The notes: generated by a model not told the origin, from the sequence alone. A stretch of 64,000 bases of DNA from Symbiodinium natans (GCA_905221605.1 CAJNDS010002704.1:1-64000); one strand, 5' to 3'. Shown: positions 43,854 through 56,129, counted from the first letter of the stretch. Translations and numbers: made by a program.

Positions 43854-44676
43854 TCACGTTCCAGCGGCCCGTTCCTCACCAAGGAACTCGGCATTCACCA
43901 CCCAGCCATCCTTGAGGCAATGCTTACAAAGCGTCTTGGCCCTGGGCTGTGAATATCGCAGAACATCACAGTCACTGCTTGCGTGCATACAGTTCCCACC
44001 CACTGTTGTATACAAAGTGGCACTCGCAGGAATAACCACCACTTTCTTAACCCACAGCCTTTTATACAGCTGCCGAAAGAGGCACCATGCCAACTCCCAG
44101 AGAAAAATTGCTGCCACCAAATACGCAACAAGGTCTGAATTGTTGACGAGCATTTCAATCCCTTGAGCCAGAACCATAACCGTAGATGTGTTGGCGACCT
44201 TGCACACCCCTTCTTCTGAGCAAAAGAAACCAGCAGTTGACACTTCTTCTCCACCAGTTGCCATCCCTTGCAGAGATGCAGCCACCATCATGACCGCCAT
44301 TGCAAGCGAGGCCCTCTTCAAATCAGTCCCTTGTACCAACAGTCGGAGACCCCAAAGTGCCTTTTGCTTTGCATACACCTGTCCACTCATCAATTTGGTC
44401 AACAGGTCAGCGATCATATACTCACCGCGAAGATGCGCTATCACCATATAACCACGGTCTACCAGAGACCTGACACCGGCTGCTCGAATTCTCAGGTGTC
44501 TTGTCCTCCAGCTTCCAGCAGGATATTGAATGATCGAGCACGTCGAAACCGAATCTGTATACAGCCCTTTTTGCAGCGATTCTTCACCTGTTCCAACCAA
44601 AGCGGCAATTATAGGGGTGCACGACTGAATCATCGTTGCTCCCTCTATGGACGCATGCAATTCAGCTTCAGCAGTA
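43854..44676 (-). pseudogene. RNase H end and C-terminal extension of copy 2
   Basis: Continues the polyprotein in a different frame from STAEAELHAS through ADLLTKLMS to the same C-terminal end as copy 1 (EERAAGT). After the copia-like tail come about 170 residues with hydrophobic stretches (SLAMAVMMVAASL; LVAYLVAAIFLWELAWCLF) and a Cys/His cluster (GGNCMHASSDC ... CKHC). The first ~16 codons of the open frame (to 44723) are read-through of the shifted region and are not part of the ancestral protein. Confidence 0.85.
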
Positions 44677-44677
44677 C

Positions 44678-47600
44678 TTACGCCACCGTTGATTGTCTCT
44701 GTGTTGCCCACATCACTGGACAATCACCCCACACCACCACTGCTCCTGAGTGGCTCTTTTCATTTTCACCTGCCGCAAAGCTGGCATCCGCGTAGGACTC
44801 CACCACCTTAACGCCTCGTCCATAACGCAACGCCTCATTTCTTTCTTTTTCGCATGTTGCGATTGCTCCGAACGTCAAGCCTAACGTTGGAGTTGCAGCA
44901 AGATATCGGAAAACCTCCTCAGCCTTTTTAACCACAAATCGCGGCCTTCGGGATGTCCACAAAGACAACTGGCTCGTGCAGAACGCCAAATCAGGTCGAG
45001 TTTTAATTGCCACCCAGAGGAACTCCCCTACGGCACCTTGAGCCGCTCGCAAGGAAGGAATATCCACCTCCTCTTCTTCACCTGGAGTTTCTTTCACCAT
45101 TGGCAGGTTACTACCTTTTCCAGTTTCATCAATCTGATACCCTCTTCGGTTCAGCAAATCTCTCACAAAGTCCTCCTGGTTGAGAAAGAAGCTGCCATTT
45201 CGATACCAGATTTGGACACCCAAAAACTTCAGGAATCCATCACCACAGCCTGGACCACAGAACTCGGGTTCAGAAGTTTTCCACTCCTTCCTAATCTGTT
45301 CCAAGGCTTCCCGGAGCACTGTCATAGTCCCAGCCATCAAAAAATCATCCACGTAAAGACCCATTGTCCCTACCAACTTGCTTGCACCTTCCGGCTTCTC
45401 TTGTGCCATAATAAGGAACAGACTTGGGTCTGCATTGGACCTCTGAAAGCTCATTGCTTGTCCATCCTTTGACACCCAAGACATACCTTGAAGACGTTGG
45501 TCTCGCCACTCCACCCATGCTGCAGGACTTTCGGCCAAATCGTACAAGGCCTTTCTCACAATCCACCGCTCCTCCTTTGTGCAAAGACCCAATTTCACCG
45601 CCGCCCTTGGGGGCTGCACCACCACCAGACGCCCTTCTCTTTGCGCCCTATTCATCGGCGCCGTCAGAAAAGCTTTGGAAATGTCTAAGCCAGCGATGAT
45701 CCACACCATATATGCTGCGTGCCTCACTTGACACCTGAATGTAGTTGAATCTAAACCTGGAGCGTACAGCGAGTGACGACTGAGGGACCTCGGCCCTTCA
45801 TATTCTGTAGCTGCCGTTGACGAAATAAAGTTTCCACATGCACAGATACGGGCACGTCGCCTCCCTGTCCCTTGCTTCCGGGTAAACACCACCAGACTGG
45901 GAACGTACTCAATCACCGGTGCATTAGGCTCTTCCGCCAATTTGTCCAGCTTTTCTTGAGTTGTTGGTTCCACCACCTCCAACTCTTTCACCAAAGACGT
46001 CACCTCGTCCGACAATGATTCCCTCCACTTTTCCAGCTCTTGCATGGCTTCTTGTGTAGGGATTGTTTTTGTTTGCAGGAACTCAACCTCCTCTGCTGCC
46101 TCAAGCGCGGTATTTTCTTGTACCATTTGCTGAACTTGAGCTGCTTTGACCAAAAACTTCGAGAGCTGTTCCTCAGCCCTTTTTGCTTTAACCAGCCATT
46201 CTCTAGTCTCTGATCCTTTTTCCTCATTCGACTCATTGGCCGATCCATGGAACTCGTCCAAAATGCAACATTCCTGTTCAGCAATTAGGCGTCGAATACT
46301 CAAATGCTCCTCTAGAGCCCATTGATGCGCTTCGAACACAGCGTAGTCGACTTCCTCTGCAAGGTCGTCCAGCGAGGTCTCTTTCAACGTCATTTTTAAC
46401 CACTTCCTTTTTTCACCTTCTTCAGCTTGTGGTTCTGGAAGAGGAAACTTGCATTGGAGAAGATAGCACCTATCCTTGTAGCTCAAACGCTCCATAAAAA
46501 CAGGTGTGTACCCTGTCAAGGATACCCTGTTCCCTTTCCAAGGCATAGGACCATGCAGTTTTCTCGGAAAGAACGACATGAAGTTCCAGTGGATATCCAC
46601 CAATTTTCCAGGTAAGACTTTCTTCCCATAGGATTGCTCCACCACTTCAGCTCCTTCCTCCAAAACTTTTTCATCCTCAACCCACAGCTGACCATCTTTA
46701 TAGTCACCAAAGCCACACACATAATTGCAGCAATGTTTTTCATTGTGACTATCCCTATGCAATGACACCGGAGCATTGCACGAGATCTGAAGAGCAGAAA
46801 ATTTGGCTTCAGGATTGTGGTGCCTCACGAATGATGCCAAATAACGACATAGCCATGGCCTTCGATGAGTCTCTTTTGTAATACCACACACTCCGCCATG
46901 AGTATAGTGGCCCAACACCAGAGCTCGCGTACTTGTGCACCAATTGTTGATACCACCTCTTCGATTCACCCTCTTTGGGTATACAATCCCTTCCAAAAGC
47001 TCCTCACAGTCCACGTAATCATACATAGACCTTTCATACATTGACTTGGCTTTTTGCTCTTCTTTTTCCAACTGTGTTCCCTCCTCGGCAGTCTCACTTT
47101 TGCAGACCAAATAAGCATTTTCATGAGGAGAACAGCAAGTCGGCCAATACTCATCACCAGGAACATTGTCCTCAACATCTGCATTTTCTTCCAGCTCCCC
47201 CAGACCCTGCATGTCATCCTCGAAAATTTCTAAGGGCGGACTCTCCCCCCGCTTGCGAAGCAAGCGCAAGGAGCCCACATGACCACGCAGTGAAGAGGCC
47301 GGGCTTTTTTCCCTTAACCGATGACGAACTGGAGGATCGCGAGGCGGAGGTAAAGGAGGACCTTCCTCATCAGCGAACCGAAGCGCCGGTTTTTTCCCCT
47401 TGAGACGATGCTCTGGAGGAGAAGGCTCCTGTTCTTCTACCACCCCTTCCAGCTCCAATTCAGGCGGTTCCTTTATATTGGAAAAAATCGTAGTGCAGGG
47501 AAATAACACCAGTTCATCCGGATCTTTTGCAGTCCCTTGAGCTTCCACCCAATAACCACCAGGTAGGTCATCGCATGGACCCAGAAGAAGCGCGGGCTGC

Positions 47601-50600
47601 GTACGATCGACCCATTGCCGACCTTTCTTTGTTCCATCCGGACCCAGCAACTCCCACGGACGACGTTTGACTTGAATCTGAGCACCAAAGGGAAGCAATG
47701 CTTTAGGATTTAACCCCAACTCCCTTTCAGCTTTCTGCCACCGTAACATTGACCAATGGCGAGCAGCCAGTGCCCAGTACGCCGGCCCGAGTCGCGCCTC
47801 CTTTAAGAGCGACCTGACACCACGTTTGAATAAACCCACACATGCTTCAGCGCGCCCATTTGTTTGCGGGACTCCAGGATCACCAGTGGTCCTATATATC
47901 AGACGAGTTTCACAAAATGACCGGAAGCGTGCATTGACAAACTCCCCCGCTCGATCTGAGTGGATTCTCAACACCGGATACCCATGTCTCTGCAAGCGCA
48001 CCATCATTCTTTGAACCGCCGACAAAACAGTTGTTTGCTGTTTGTCCACAATCGGCTCCACCATAACGAAGTTGATCATACGGACAGGTTGGGTCAAGTG
48101 GTCTTTCAGTTCCTTCCAGGATTTTTCAGAAGCTTGGATTTTCAACACCTCTGCCTCCAGAACTGGCGCAGGTTCCACCGGCGCAGAGTCTTCTTCCTCG
48201 AAGTTAGCGACTGCATCGCCTAACCATTCTCCGACACCAGCACCATCATCTGCCACCTGATCTTCCACCTCATCCGCATCTTCCTCCTTTTCTGGAGGGC
48301 GACCCACATTGGGATCCAACATTGGAAATTGATACACACCAATAACAGCGTGTCGTGGCTTCTGCTGGTGAGCATCCTTTGAACACTTGTATGGACCCGC
48401 CAAGTCCAATGATAAAGTGTAGGCATCCCCATGCTTCCGCCTCAAATGGCGACGCTCTTTTCCAGCGGCAGACACACAGATTTGACAATCACGTCTGAAA
48501 GGAATATGCCCCCTTAGGCAATGGTCACGGAAAGCTCGCTCCTCAGTCGTCAACCTCCGTAACGTCCCTTCTCGTTCTTCCTTTTTCAACACCATAGCTT
48601 CCCGTTCAGCATCGCTCTCATGCAACCATTGTGCTAACCTGTGACGTATTCTTTTAACCAATCCAAACGCCCATCGCGCCCATATGGAGGATTGTCCAAT
48701 ACGCTCTTCCAGGGTAGAAGCGAATGTTGCTGACCACGGAACAACCACGCGAACCTGTTCCAACGATTCCCATAGTTCCATATCAGACACCAGGAAAGTC
48801 GTAGGTTTCACCAGAGCATGTCCCAATGCTCCTTGATCAAAATGTGCAGCGTACATTCCATAACGCTCACAAAAGCTTTTCACCTCTGGCCAACTCCAGA
48901 AGGTAGGACTTGAGAGCCCTTCCTGAGAACCATCCACCAGATCCTCAGCACTCAAGACCGTTTTGCCGTTCTGAGAGAAATCTTTCCCTATGAGTTCAGG
49001 GTCCCCAGGGCTTTCCATGCCAAAGAAGACAGAACTTCCATTGATGACTTCAGCAGTTCCACACCTTGAATGCACCGCCACGTCATATAGGAAAAGCATC
49101 TTCAGAAGTAAAACACCATCCTTTTGAGCTAATTCTTGATGTGGCCAAGGAAGACTTTTTAATCCCAACCGTTCAGGCCCACAGCGTCGGCGTAATACAG
49201 GTGGACCACCGTCTTCACCTCTCAACCTTGACACTGTCCTGCATGGAGGTCCTCCAACCACAGCAACCACCTTTCCTTCAGCCGCCAGATGCAGAAGATA
49301 CTTCCAGACGCTCGAATTATGTAGGTCACCGCCTTTTGTCAAATCCAGCTCCAGTACCTCCACATCCCGACTGGGAAAATGCCATTTTTGTTTTCCCGAA
49401 AATAGGTGTACCACCACCCTCTTTGCTCGTGCCAGCCGTCTCCTTTTATGACGGTTAAAAGGCAACGCCGCAATATCTCCACGTGGCAACAGCTCCATCA
49501 GCATATTTTCTGGTATATCCCCATAATACCACCGAAGAAATCTCCAGCATGCCTGGACGAACTCCTCATTCGCTGACGCTGTCCGCGCTGCGCTTTGCAA
49601 CGACGTTTTTACAGCCACCTCGTTGTCCGTATTCGGACACCCTTGAACCATACGTGCCACCTTCAATGCTTGCTTTGGTGAACACCAATCCATTTCATCG
49701 ATGATCTGAAGCGCCGCCCCCTTTTCCAAACAAGGGCACCCATTCAGATCACGAACGCGAAGTTCCCCCAGAACAGGATGTGAGGCTGTGCACTTGCCAC
49801 CACGCCACTGAACTCTGAGACTCACCAAGGCGCTCGCTTTGCCAATTGGCACTAGTGGATCTACCATTTCAGGAGTTACCAGGGTCCCACCTGGGGTAAT
49901 ACTCATCTCCCGAGATCCAACAGCTAAAGACACCAACACCTTTTGCTGCGGAAGCTGTTCACCAGGACGAAGTGATCTGAGAGGATGTGATGCTCCCGAG
50001 TCCAACATGCCCATTCCCGAACACTCATTGGTGTCAGAAACCCTGGCCACATGTAGAACGCATACTCCTCGGCCTTCTCCCTGCTTCGGCAACAACGTGG
50101 CATCCGACGAACCGACTCCACAGTCCGCCCTTCCATTCCTCCATTGAGAATGGGACCAAGATACACGCTGCCTTTCAGCATGCAAAACCATTTTTTCAGC
50201 TGTTTTGTAATCCATAACCAAACAGCCATGTTCAAACCACAAGAGCTGGTCCAGCGAAGATTTTGCACCCACGTGACACATCCCATTGATCACAGTGAGG
50301 TTCGCCCCAAACTCCAAAATCAACCAGAGAGGGATAATCAGGGGCCCATTGTCTTCCCTAATCAACGTCCCTTTCTCTGTAATCCTCATTATCACACCAC
50401 CAAGCGCGCTTTGCACCGTAACAGTAGTGTCGGGTAAACATTCCCATGGAAAAAGCGTCCGCACAAGATGCGTAGCAGCTGTATCCACCAACGCCACTCT
50501 GCCTTCCTGCTGAAGCAGCCCAGAGCCACATAACATTCGAACACTGGGATCCCCGCTTGATGCCGACTGTTCTGATGACAGCTTCATCGATTCCAGCACT

Positions 50601-50826
50601 TCTAACGCTTCAACAAGGACCTGATTGGCCGTTGATGGCGATGAGGGACTTGCAGAACCTTTATCCAATCCCGCATTAGCCGTCTCATCTCCCCCTTCAG
50701 CTACCTCTGCCTTTTTGGCATTTCCCCATTTCGCACCTTTGCCGCCCTTTCCCCCTTTGGGAGAATTCCCTTTAGATCTACTCCTCTCAGGATTTGAGTC
50801 CACATTGGAACTTGCACCATCCTTAT
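44678..50826 (-). pseudogene. protease to RNase H region of copy 2 polyprotein
   Basis: Open for over 2,000 codons in the frame after the 2-bp deletion; an apparent upstream extension to 51034 overlaps gag and is not genuine. It contains both retropepsin-like lobes (VDTAATH, LDSGASH), the intact methyltransferase-like domain (HLFSG at about 49394-49408; GGPPC with its Cys codon at 49241-49243), DD35E integrase, the 2OG-like domain with HRD and a distal KLHGPMPW...NRVSL, and reverse transcriptase with YVDD. It ends at a TAA (44678-44680) within the RNase H motif because of a 1-bp deletion (ACTTACGCC versus ACTTAAAGCC in copy 1). Copy 2 has KALYDLAESPAAW where copy 1 has KALYGLAESPAAW, changing a residue of the usual copia LYGL motif. 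Confidence 0.9.
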
Positions 50827-53069
50827 GGACATTGCGGCTGCAGATGGCCAACGGCCCCACACTCAAAACATCTTCCTCGCTCAAGGGAGTCTTTGTCATG
50901 GCGGAATTTGCAGCGGGATCCGAACTTGCAACCTGCATCGGTCTTCCCATATATCCAACAGAAAGGACGTTCACCATCTCCGCTGTACCTTTTTCCTTTC
51001 CCTTTGCCTTTGTCACCCTCCTCCGTCTCGTCACCAGTTCCCTTTTGGGCCTTGTTTAACCTGGCCCTTTTCTTGGCGTCCGAGTCCTGCTTCACCTCTT
51101 GTTCACCAGCACTATGCAATAGCAGTTCAAACAATGCCTGTAACATTTCAGCTAGTTTCGTCGCAGTTTCAGAGGTCGGCGAGTAGTCCACCCCCAATTT
51201 CTCCCGAAAGGATGCCGCTCTGAAATGAACCGTAGGGTGTTTTGCCAGCAACGCGGATGATAAACCATCCAATCCCTTGATAAGCAAGGTAGCGTCCGGC
51301 TCGGCCGCTCTCAACTCCCTTAATCGGGAACGCCATTGCGCCCATTGACGCACTCCCTTTATGGCCTCTGAGATCGAGGTTGCTGGAGATGGTTGCACCA
51401 AGAAGTTCAACATTGTGCTGCGCTCATTTGCTCCACCTGGTTGGTAGACCGTCAGCAATTTGTAAAATATCATCACTGACCCCAACATTCGAGTGGAAAC
51501 GATCTCGGTCTTCAATCTCTCCGGAATCGCCTGTAGCAGCAAAGACACCGCTCTCTGCTCCAACAAAACATGCACAGTTTGAACCACTGTGAGCCCTTCC
51601 AGCTCAGCCTTGATGCCCAACCTTTCCAGTGGAGAAACACTCAACCATTTGGCATACGCTTGATATGCCTTTGAGTAGACGCATTGCCACCACACTCTTC
51701 CTGTATCTGTCAGCGAAGACAACATTGGTTCGATCATTGCGATCCAATCACCCAGTGCCGTCGGATTGCTTGGTGTGTAGTCTGCCAAAGTTGGAAGGCT
51801 CATCACATGCTTCCCAAGAGCCTCCGGACGTTCGGTTCCAGAACTATCACCAATGATTGGCATACCACGTGGCACCACTGCTCCAGGAGGTAAACTGACC
51901 CTACCACCAGGCCCTTGAGGCAGTCCATGTCCTATACCAGGCGGAACAGCTGTGAGCGGAACCTTTTCTAATTCCAACTTCCCAGCGACCATTTTCCACC
52001 GATACGGAACATCATCCACCATTGTATATCCGCCCGATCCTGCTGAGTTCTCTTGCGTTGCAGTTTCCCGAGCTGAAAAAAAACCGGGCTGGTTCCCCAC
52101 AGGTGCGGCAGAACCATCAACACCTGACGGCACGGAAGTAATCGGAACATGTGTTAAACCAGGCGGTCCACTTGCATACCCGCCACTTGCAGGACCTCCC
52201 GTGGGGTAATTCAATGGAGGCAATCTGGCGGGTTTCTTCCCTTCAGCTACATGCATCATTGGCACTTCTTTTTCATCCTCCACTTGAACATCCCCCTTCC
52301 TGGACCCAGGCAAGGATTGAAGATCACAACCCTTTGGCAGGTCATAGCCCTCAATAGGCAGCCACGTCCCATCCGGCAACACAGTCCAAAAACCACCCAT
52401 ACCATCCGTATAGAAAACTTGTCCTGGCAGGTACTGCTTCTCTGGAGTCATTCCTAGAGGATATGCAGTGTTTGCGTCCACCACTCCAGAGCTCCGTGCC
52501 CTTGAAGCTGACCCAGATGCAGCAGAGGTATAGCTTTTCTCCTCCACCCGATGCAACCTGTTCCCCAGCTCCTTTGTTTGCACAAGCAACTCTTTCAGCG
52601 CACGCTTTACCACCGCCATATCTTCAGTTTGCTCTTCACCACTAACATCAGGAATGAGCTCTTCGTCGGCTTGCACTCCACCAATAGTACCTCGTTCCAT
52701 CTGGCCCATTAAGCCTGACGACGGTCTCTCAACAGGTGCAGGTTCCTGACCCAAAAGATCTTGCAGCGAAGGCGGCCTCCTCGTACCTTCACCACTTCTA
52801 TCCCCTCCGCTCGCAGGAAGACTTGCCGGCCTTGATTGCCTAAGTCTCATTTCGTCTTGAGCCCGCTCGCTCCAGAAAGGATTTGCTGCTGGAACCGGAA
52901 CCACTTCGTTTTCCACCTGATGCGTTGGTTGTATCATTGCAACCTCCCTACCATCTGTCAGCGCTTGTACCATTTGTTGTCGTTCATCACCCCCATCACC
53001 GCGATTTCCTTCGGCTTCATTGGCCGTTGGCGACAGTCCAGGCTCAGAGCGACGCCGCATCATGTCCAT
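50823..53069 (-). pseudogene. gag region of copy 2 polyprotein (first ORF)
   Basis: Starts at the ATG at 53067-53069 in context GCCATGG, with an in-frame TAG about 24 nt upstream, so the start is well constrained. About 748 residues: a low-complexity N-terminal region, capsid-like domain, CCCH finger and CCHC knuckle. A 2-bp deletion relative to copy 1 (CCTTATGG instead of CCTTATATGG) right after the last knuckle cysteine creates an immediate TAA at 50823-50825. The effect is a free-standing Gag ending exactly at its nucleocapsid motif, with Pol in another frame. Because copy 1 is continuous here, this is more simply decay than programmed frameshifting, although the position is suggestive. 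Confidence 0.85.
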
Positions 53070-53117
53070 GGCGTTAAACAAACGAAAAATCTTTACCTAT
53101 TCCGCAGGAAGCCTAAT

Positions 53118-53131
53118 TTGGGCTCATAACC
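53118..53131 (-). other. Primer-binding site, copy 2 (half-tRNA-Met type)
   Basis: Plus strand TTGGGCTCATAACC next to the 5' LTR, identical to copy 1. It is complementary to the anticodon arm of a methionine tRNA. Confidence 0.75.
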
Positions 53132-53353
53132 TACGGGGGGCAACCGAAGGAGGACAGGGAACAAAACAGTCAACCCCAACAGAAGCCCTTGATCCCCTGG
53201 ACCAACCAACACCAAACCAAACCCAAAAGGCCAAGCACCCTTTTCTCACTAAGTGCATTGTCATCTTGAGCCAAAAAAATGGATTTCCGGGTACGTTGAC
53301 CCTTCCAACTCCCAACACCAACTCCTTTCTACAATACCAGCTGCAGCTCCGCA
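53132..53353 (-). repeat. 5' LTR of retrotransposon copy 2
   Basis: 222 bp, minus strand TGCGGAGCTGC to CCCCCCGTA. Identical to 43448-43668 except for one extra A in an A run. It contains, on the minus strand, CCA, a run of T, then GGCTCAAG (53265-53282), very like the 3' part of the dinoflagellate spliced leader. Confidence 0.95.
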
Positions 53354-53358
53354 CCCTA
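53354..53358. repeat. Target-site duplication (right), copy 2
   Basis: CCCTA directly after the right LTR, continuing as AACCCTAAACTC. Confidence 0.85.
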
Positions 53359-53464
53359 AACCCTAAACTCTATAGAAACTAGCTCAACCAGCCCTACAGC
53401 CCCTCACCTTCAGGATGTCACCGAACTGCCAGTCGTTGAGGAAGCCTTGCCGGAAGTTGAAGGC

Positions 53465-53582
53465 AGGTTTAGGGTTTAGGGTTTAGGGTTTAGGGTTTAG
53501 GGTTTAGGGTTTAGGGTTTAGGGTTTTGGGTTTAGGGTTTAGGGTGTAGGGTGTAGGGTTTAGGGTTTAGGGTTTAGGGTTC
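53465..53582 (+). repeat. Interstitial telomeric repeat (TTTAGGG)
   Basis: About 16 units with TTTTGGG and TGTAGGG variants. Confidence 0.95.
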
Positions 53583-54925
53583 AGGGTCTCTGCCTTTACT
53601 GCCGCCCAACTTGTGCAGCTCCCTTGCCCTGAATATGGAGACAGTAAAGCTGATGCAGGGTTTAGGGGTTTTTCGGATTCAGGGTTTGGGTTTGAAGTGC
53701 AGGGGTTGTGCTGCTCGACTGCAGCAAATTGGCAGAGGCGGAGACTAGCCCCAATACCAGTCCTGTGCTTCACCCCTCGAAAATCCTTTCGATAGTTCAG
53801 TGGCGTCTCAAACCCTACGATAGGGGCTTAAGGCTTAAGGTGGAGGGTTTTGGGCTTCTGGGTTTATCCTATCCCTAAACCCTTAATGAATAAATTTTCG
53901 ACCACGAAGCCCTGAACCATCCTAAACCCCAAACCGCAAACCCGAGAGGGTTAATAGACTTTCTGGTTGCAGTCGCGCGGCTCAGAACCTGCCCTGAACT
54001 GCTGCACATATGTACCTGGAGTATAACCGCCTATATACCCTAAAACGGCAATCGTTACGGAACGTATCCTTTTTTTGGTCAAGGTATATAGGTTACTTGC
54101 GGCAGGGCTTTTGAGGTTTAAGCTGTCCACGTCTCAGTTTACATTACCCCGAAAATTACGGCTCTTTGCTAAATGATTCACACATGGTTTCCGGGTTCGG
54201 CCTAGCTGAAATCTCAAGGGCGCCCTGCCGCAGGAGGGCGCGGGAGTCGGACGGCGAGCGTGGCGCCCGGCTCTGGCGGAGTCGCAGGATTTTCTTAAGG
54301 CTACCTGGGACTTTATTCACCTACAATGTAGAAGTAGCTGCCCTGAAATAGTAGGTTTATACCCATGCAACTGTAAATAAAGAGGACCCCAGGAAATTAA
54401 ACCCTGAACCCTGACCATTTGGGCTTTGGGTTTTGTTTAGAATCTCTTTGGGGATTGTAGTTTCAGAACCCAGCCCCATAACCCTGACGCCCTCAAGCCC
54501 TTGCGCCCAAAGCCCAGAACACCCTCAAACCCGCCAGCCCATAGGACCCGAGGCCCCTTGAACCCTAAGCCCCAAAACCCGAACCCCAAGCCTGACTGGA
54601 AAGCTCTTTGGGGTTTGGATTTGGGGTTTAGGAGGTTTAGGGTTAGAGAGGCGTAGGAGCCATCTCCCGGCCAATGGCAGCCTGGCACCTGGAGTATAGG
54701 GGTACAGGGGGTTCCATAAACCCTAAACTCCGCAAGCCCTAAACCCTAACCCTAAACCTTTATCAGGTTCGGGGATGAAACTTGGCATCGGAAAAGGTGT
54801 TTTTTTTTTTTTTTTTTTGGGGGGGGGGGAGGGGGTCTCGAGCTTTGTATCAGTAGGCAAGGCCTAACCCCTAAGCCCCAAACTCTGCCCTTCCACTCTG
54901 ATCCAGGTTGTTTCCTCAAGGAGCT

Positions 54926-55034
54926 TAGGATTTAGGGTCTAGGGTTAGGGTTTAGGGTTTAGGGTTTAGGGTTTAGGGTTTAGGGTTTAGGGTTTAGGGT
55001 TTAGGGTTTAGGGTTTAGGGTTTAGGGTTTAGGG
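54926..55034 (+). repeat. Interstitial telomeric repeat (TTTAGGG)
   Basis: About 14 units. Confidence 0.95.
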
Positions 55035-55615
55035 TAAAAAAATTAATCCCATTCTGCCCCTTTTCACGAAGAACTTGTTTTTTTTTTTTTTAGGGGGGGA
55101 GGGGAGTTCTTAAGCAAATAGTAGAAACCCAAACCTCTGAGACACGAGAACCGTTAAGCATGCTAAACCCTACGACGCCAAACCCCACAAGACCGGCTCG
55201 AGGGTTTAGTGTTGAGGGCTTAGGGTTTAGGTTTGAGGGTTTAGGGTTTAGGGTTTAGGGTGTCGGATGTCTCTGGAGTCACCTTTGACCTCTTAAACTT
55301 GTCGCAGCCTTTACCTTGTTTCCTTTGTTTAGGGTTTCGGGTGTCAGGGTCACTGTAATACCCGTTCCCGAGTACATGGGCTCCTATATCGCTAGTGAGC
55401 AGAGATGCAGGCTGCTATGATTATGTATTGTATAGGGTTATAAAAAGACCACAGTCGTAATTCTGAAGGCCCCTTTATGATGCCCTAAACCCGAAAGCCT
55501 AAACCCTAAACCCAAAACCCTAAACTATAGGCCCTAAACCCCAAACCCTAAACACTAAACCCCAAACCCTACACCCCAGGGCGAGGGCCTTCTGGCGTCT
55601 AGGGCTGGGCCTCAC

Positions 55616-55668
55616 CCTAAACCCTAAACCCTAAACCCTAAACCCTAAACCCTAAACCCTAAACCCTC
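55616..55668 (-). repeat. Interstitial telomeric repeat (CCCTAAA)
   Basis: About seven units. Confidence 0.95.
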
Positions 55669-56029
55669 AGGCCGGTGCGGGAGTCGGCCGGCAAGCGCGG
55701 GGGCCTGGTGGCGGCAGAGGGATGGCGTTCCTTAGGTAATTGTAGTTTTGTTTAATTTGATTTATTTTTATTTTTTTTGTGGGTGGGGGGGGGGGGGGGG
55801 GGGGGTGTTCGGGTTTAGGGTTTAGGGTTTTGGGTTTAGGGTTTGGGGTTTAGGGTTTAGGGTTTAGGGTTAGCCCTGAACCCTAAGCAAAGTTTGGGGG
55901 TGGAATTGCTTCAATGGACCATCTCCTCATAAGCTGCGCTGTGTCCAGATTGTGGAGACTTGCGCCTGGTAGGGTGGGGGGGGGGGGGGGGTTCCATCCC
56001 CAGGTTTAGGCCTGGGTTGCCATGTTCGT

Positions 56030-56129
56030 NNNNNNNNNNNNNNNNNNNNNNNNNNNNNNNNNNNNNNNNNNNNNNNNNNNNNNNNNNNNNNNNNNNNNNN
56101 NNNNNNNNNNNNNNNNNNNNNNNNNNNNN
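56030..56129. other. Assembly gap (100 N)
   Basis: Exactly 100 undetermined bases, a conventional placeholder length, so the true distance across it is unknown. Sequence character differs on the two sides. Confidence 0.99.

Larger units (their letters stand above)
43448..53353 (-). mobile_element. Ty1/copia-type LTR retrotransposon, copy 2 (nearly intact)
   Basis: Second complete element of the same family and orientation, about 9.9 kb, with 221/222-bp LTRs, CCCTA duplications, the same primer-binding site and the same purine tract. The interior is nearly identical to copy 1, with scattered substitutions, but the LTRs are clearly different from copy 1's. The two LTRs of this copy differ by one A in a short A run. 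The frame is broken by a 2-bp deletion near 50824 and a 1-bp deletion near 44680. Flanking sequence differs from copy 1, so this is an independent insertion, not a segmental duplication. Confidence 0.95.
53359..56029. other. Telomere-repeat-rich non-genic DNA up to the gap
   Basis: No gene supported. TTTAGGG or CCCTAAA arrays at 53465-53582, 54926-55034 and 55616-55668, poly-T/poly-G runs near 54800 and 55785-55805, and a MITE-like end (GTTCTTAAGCAAATAGTAG) at 55107-55125. Confidence 0.5.

Noticed and set aside
14436-53358. The two retrotransposons as a segmental duplication
   Set aside because: Outer flanks differ, each has its own target duplication, and LTR types differ; they are independent insertions.
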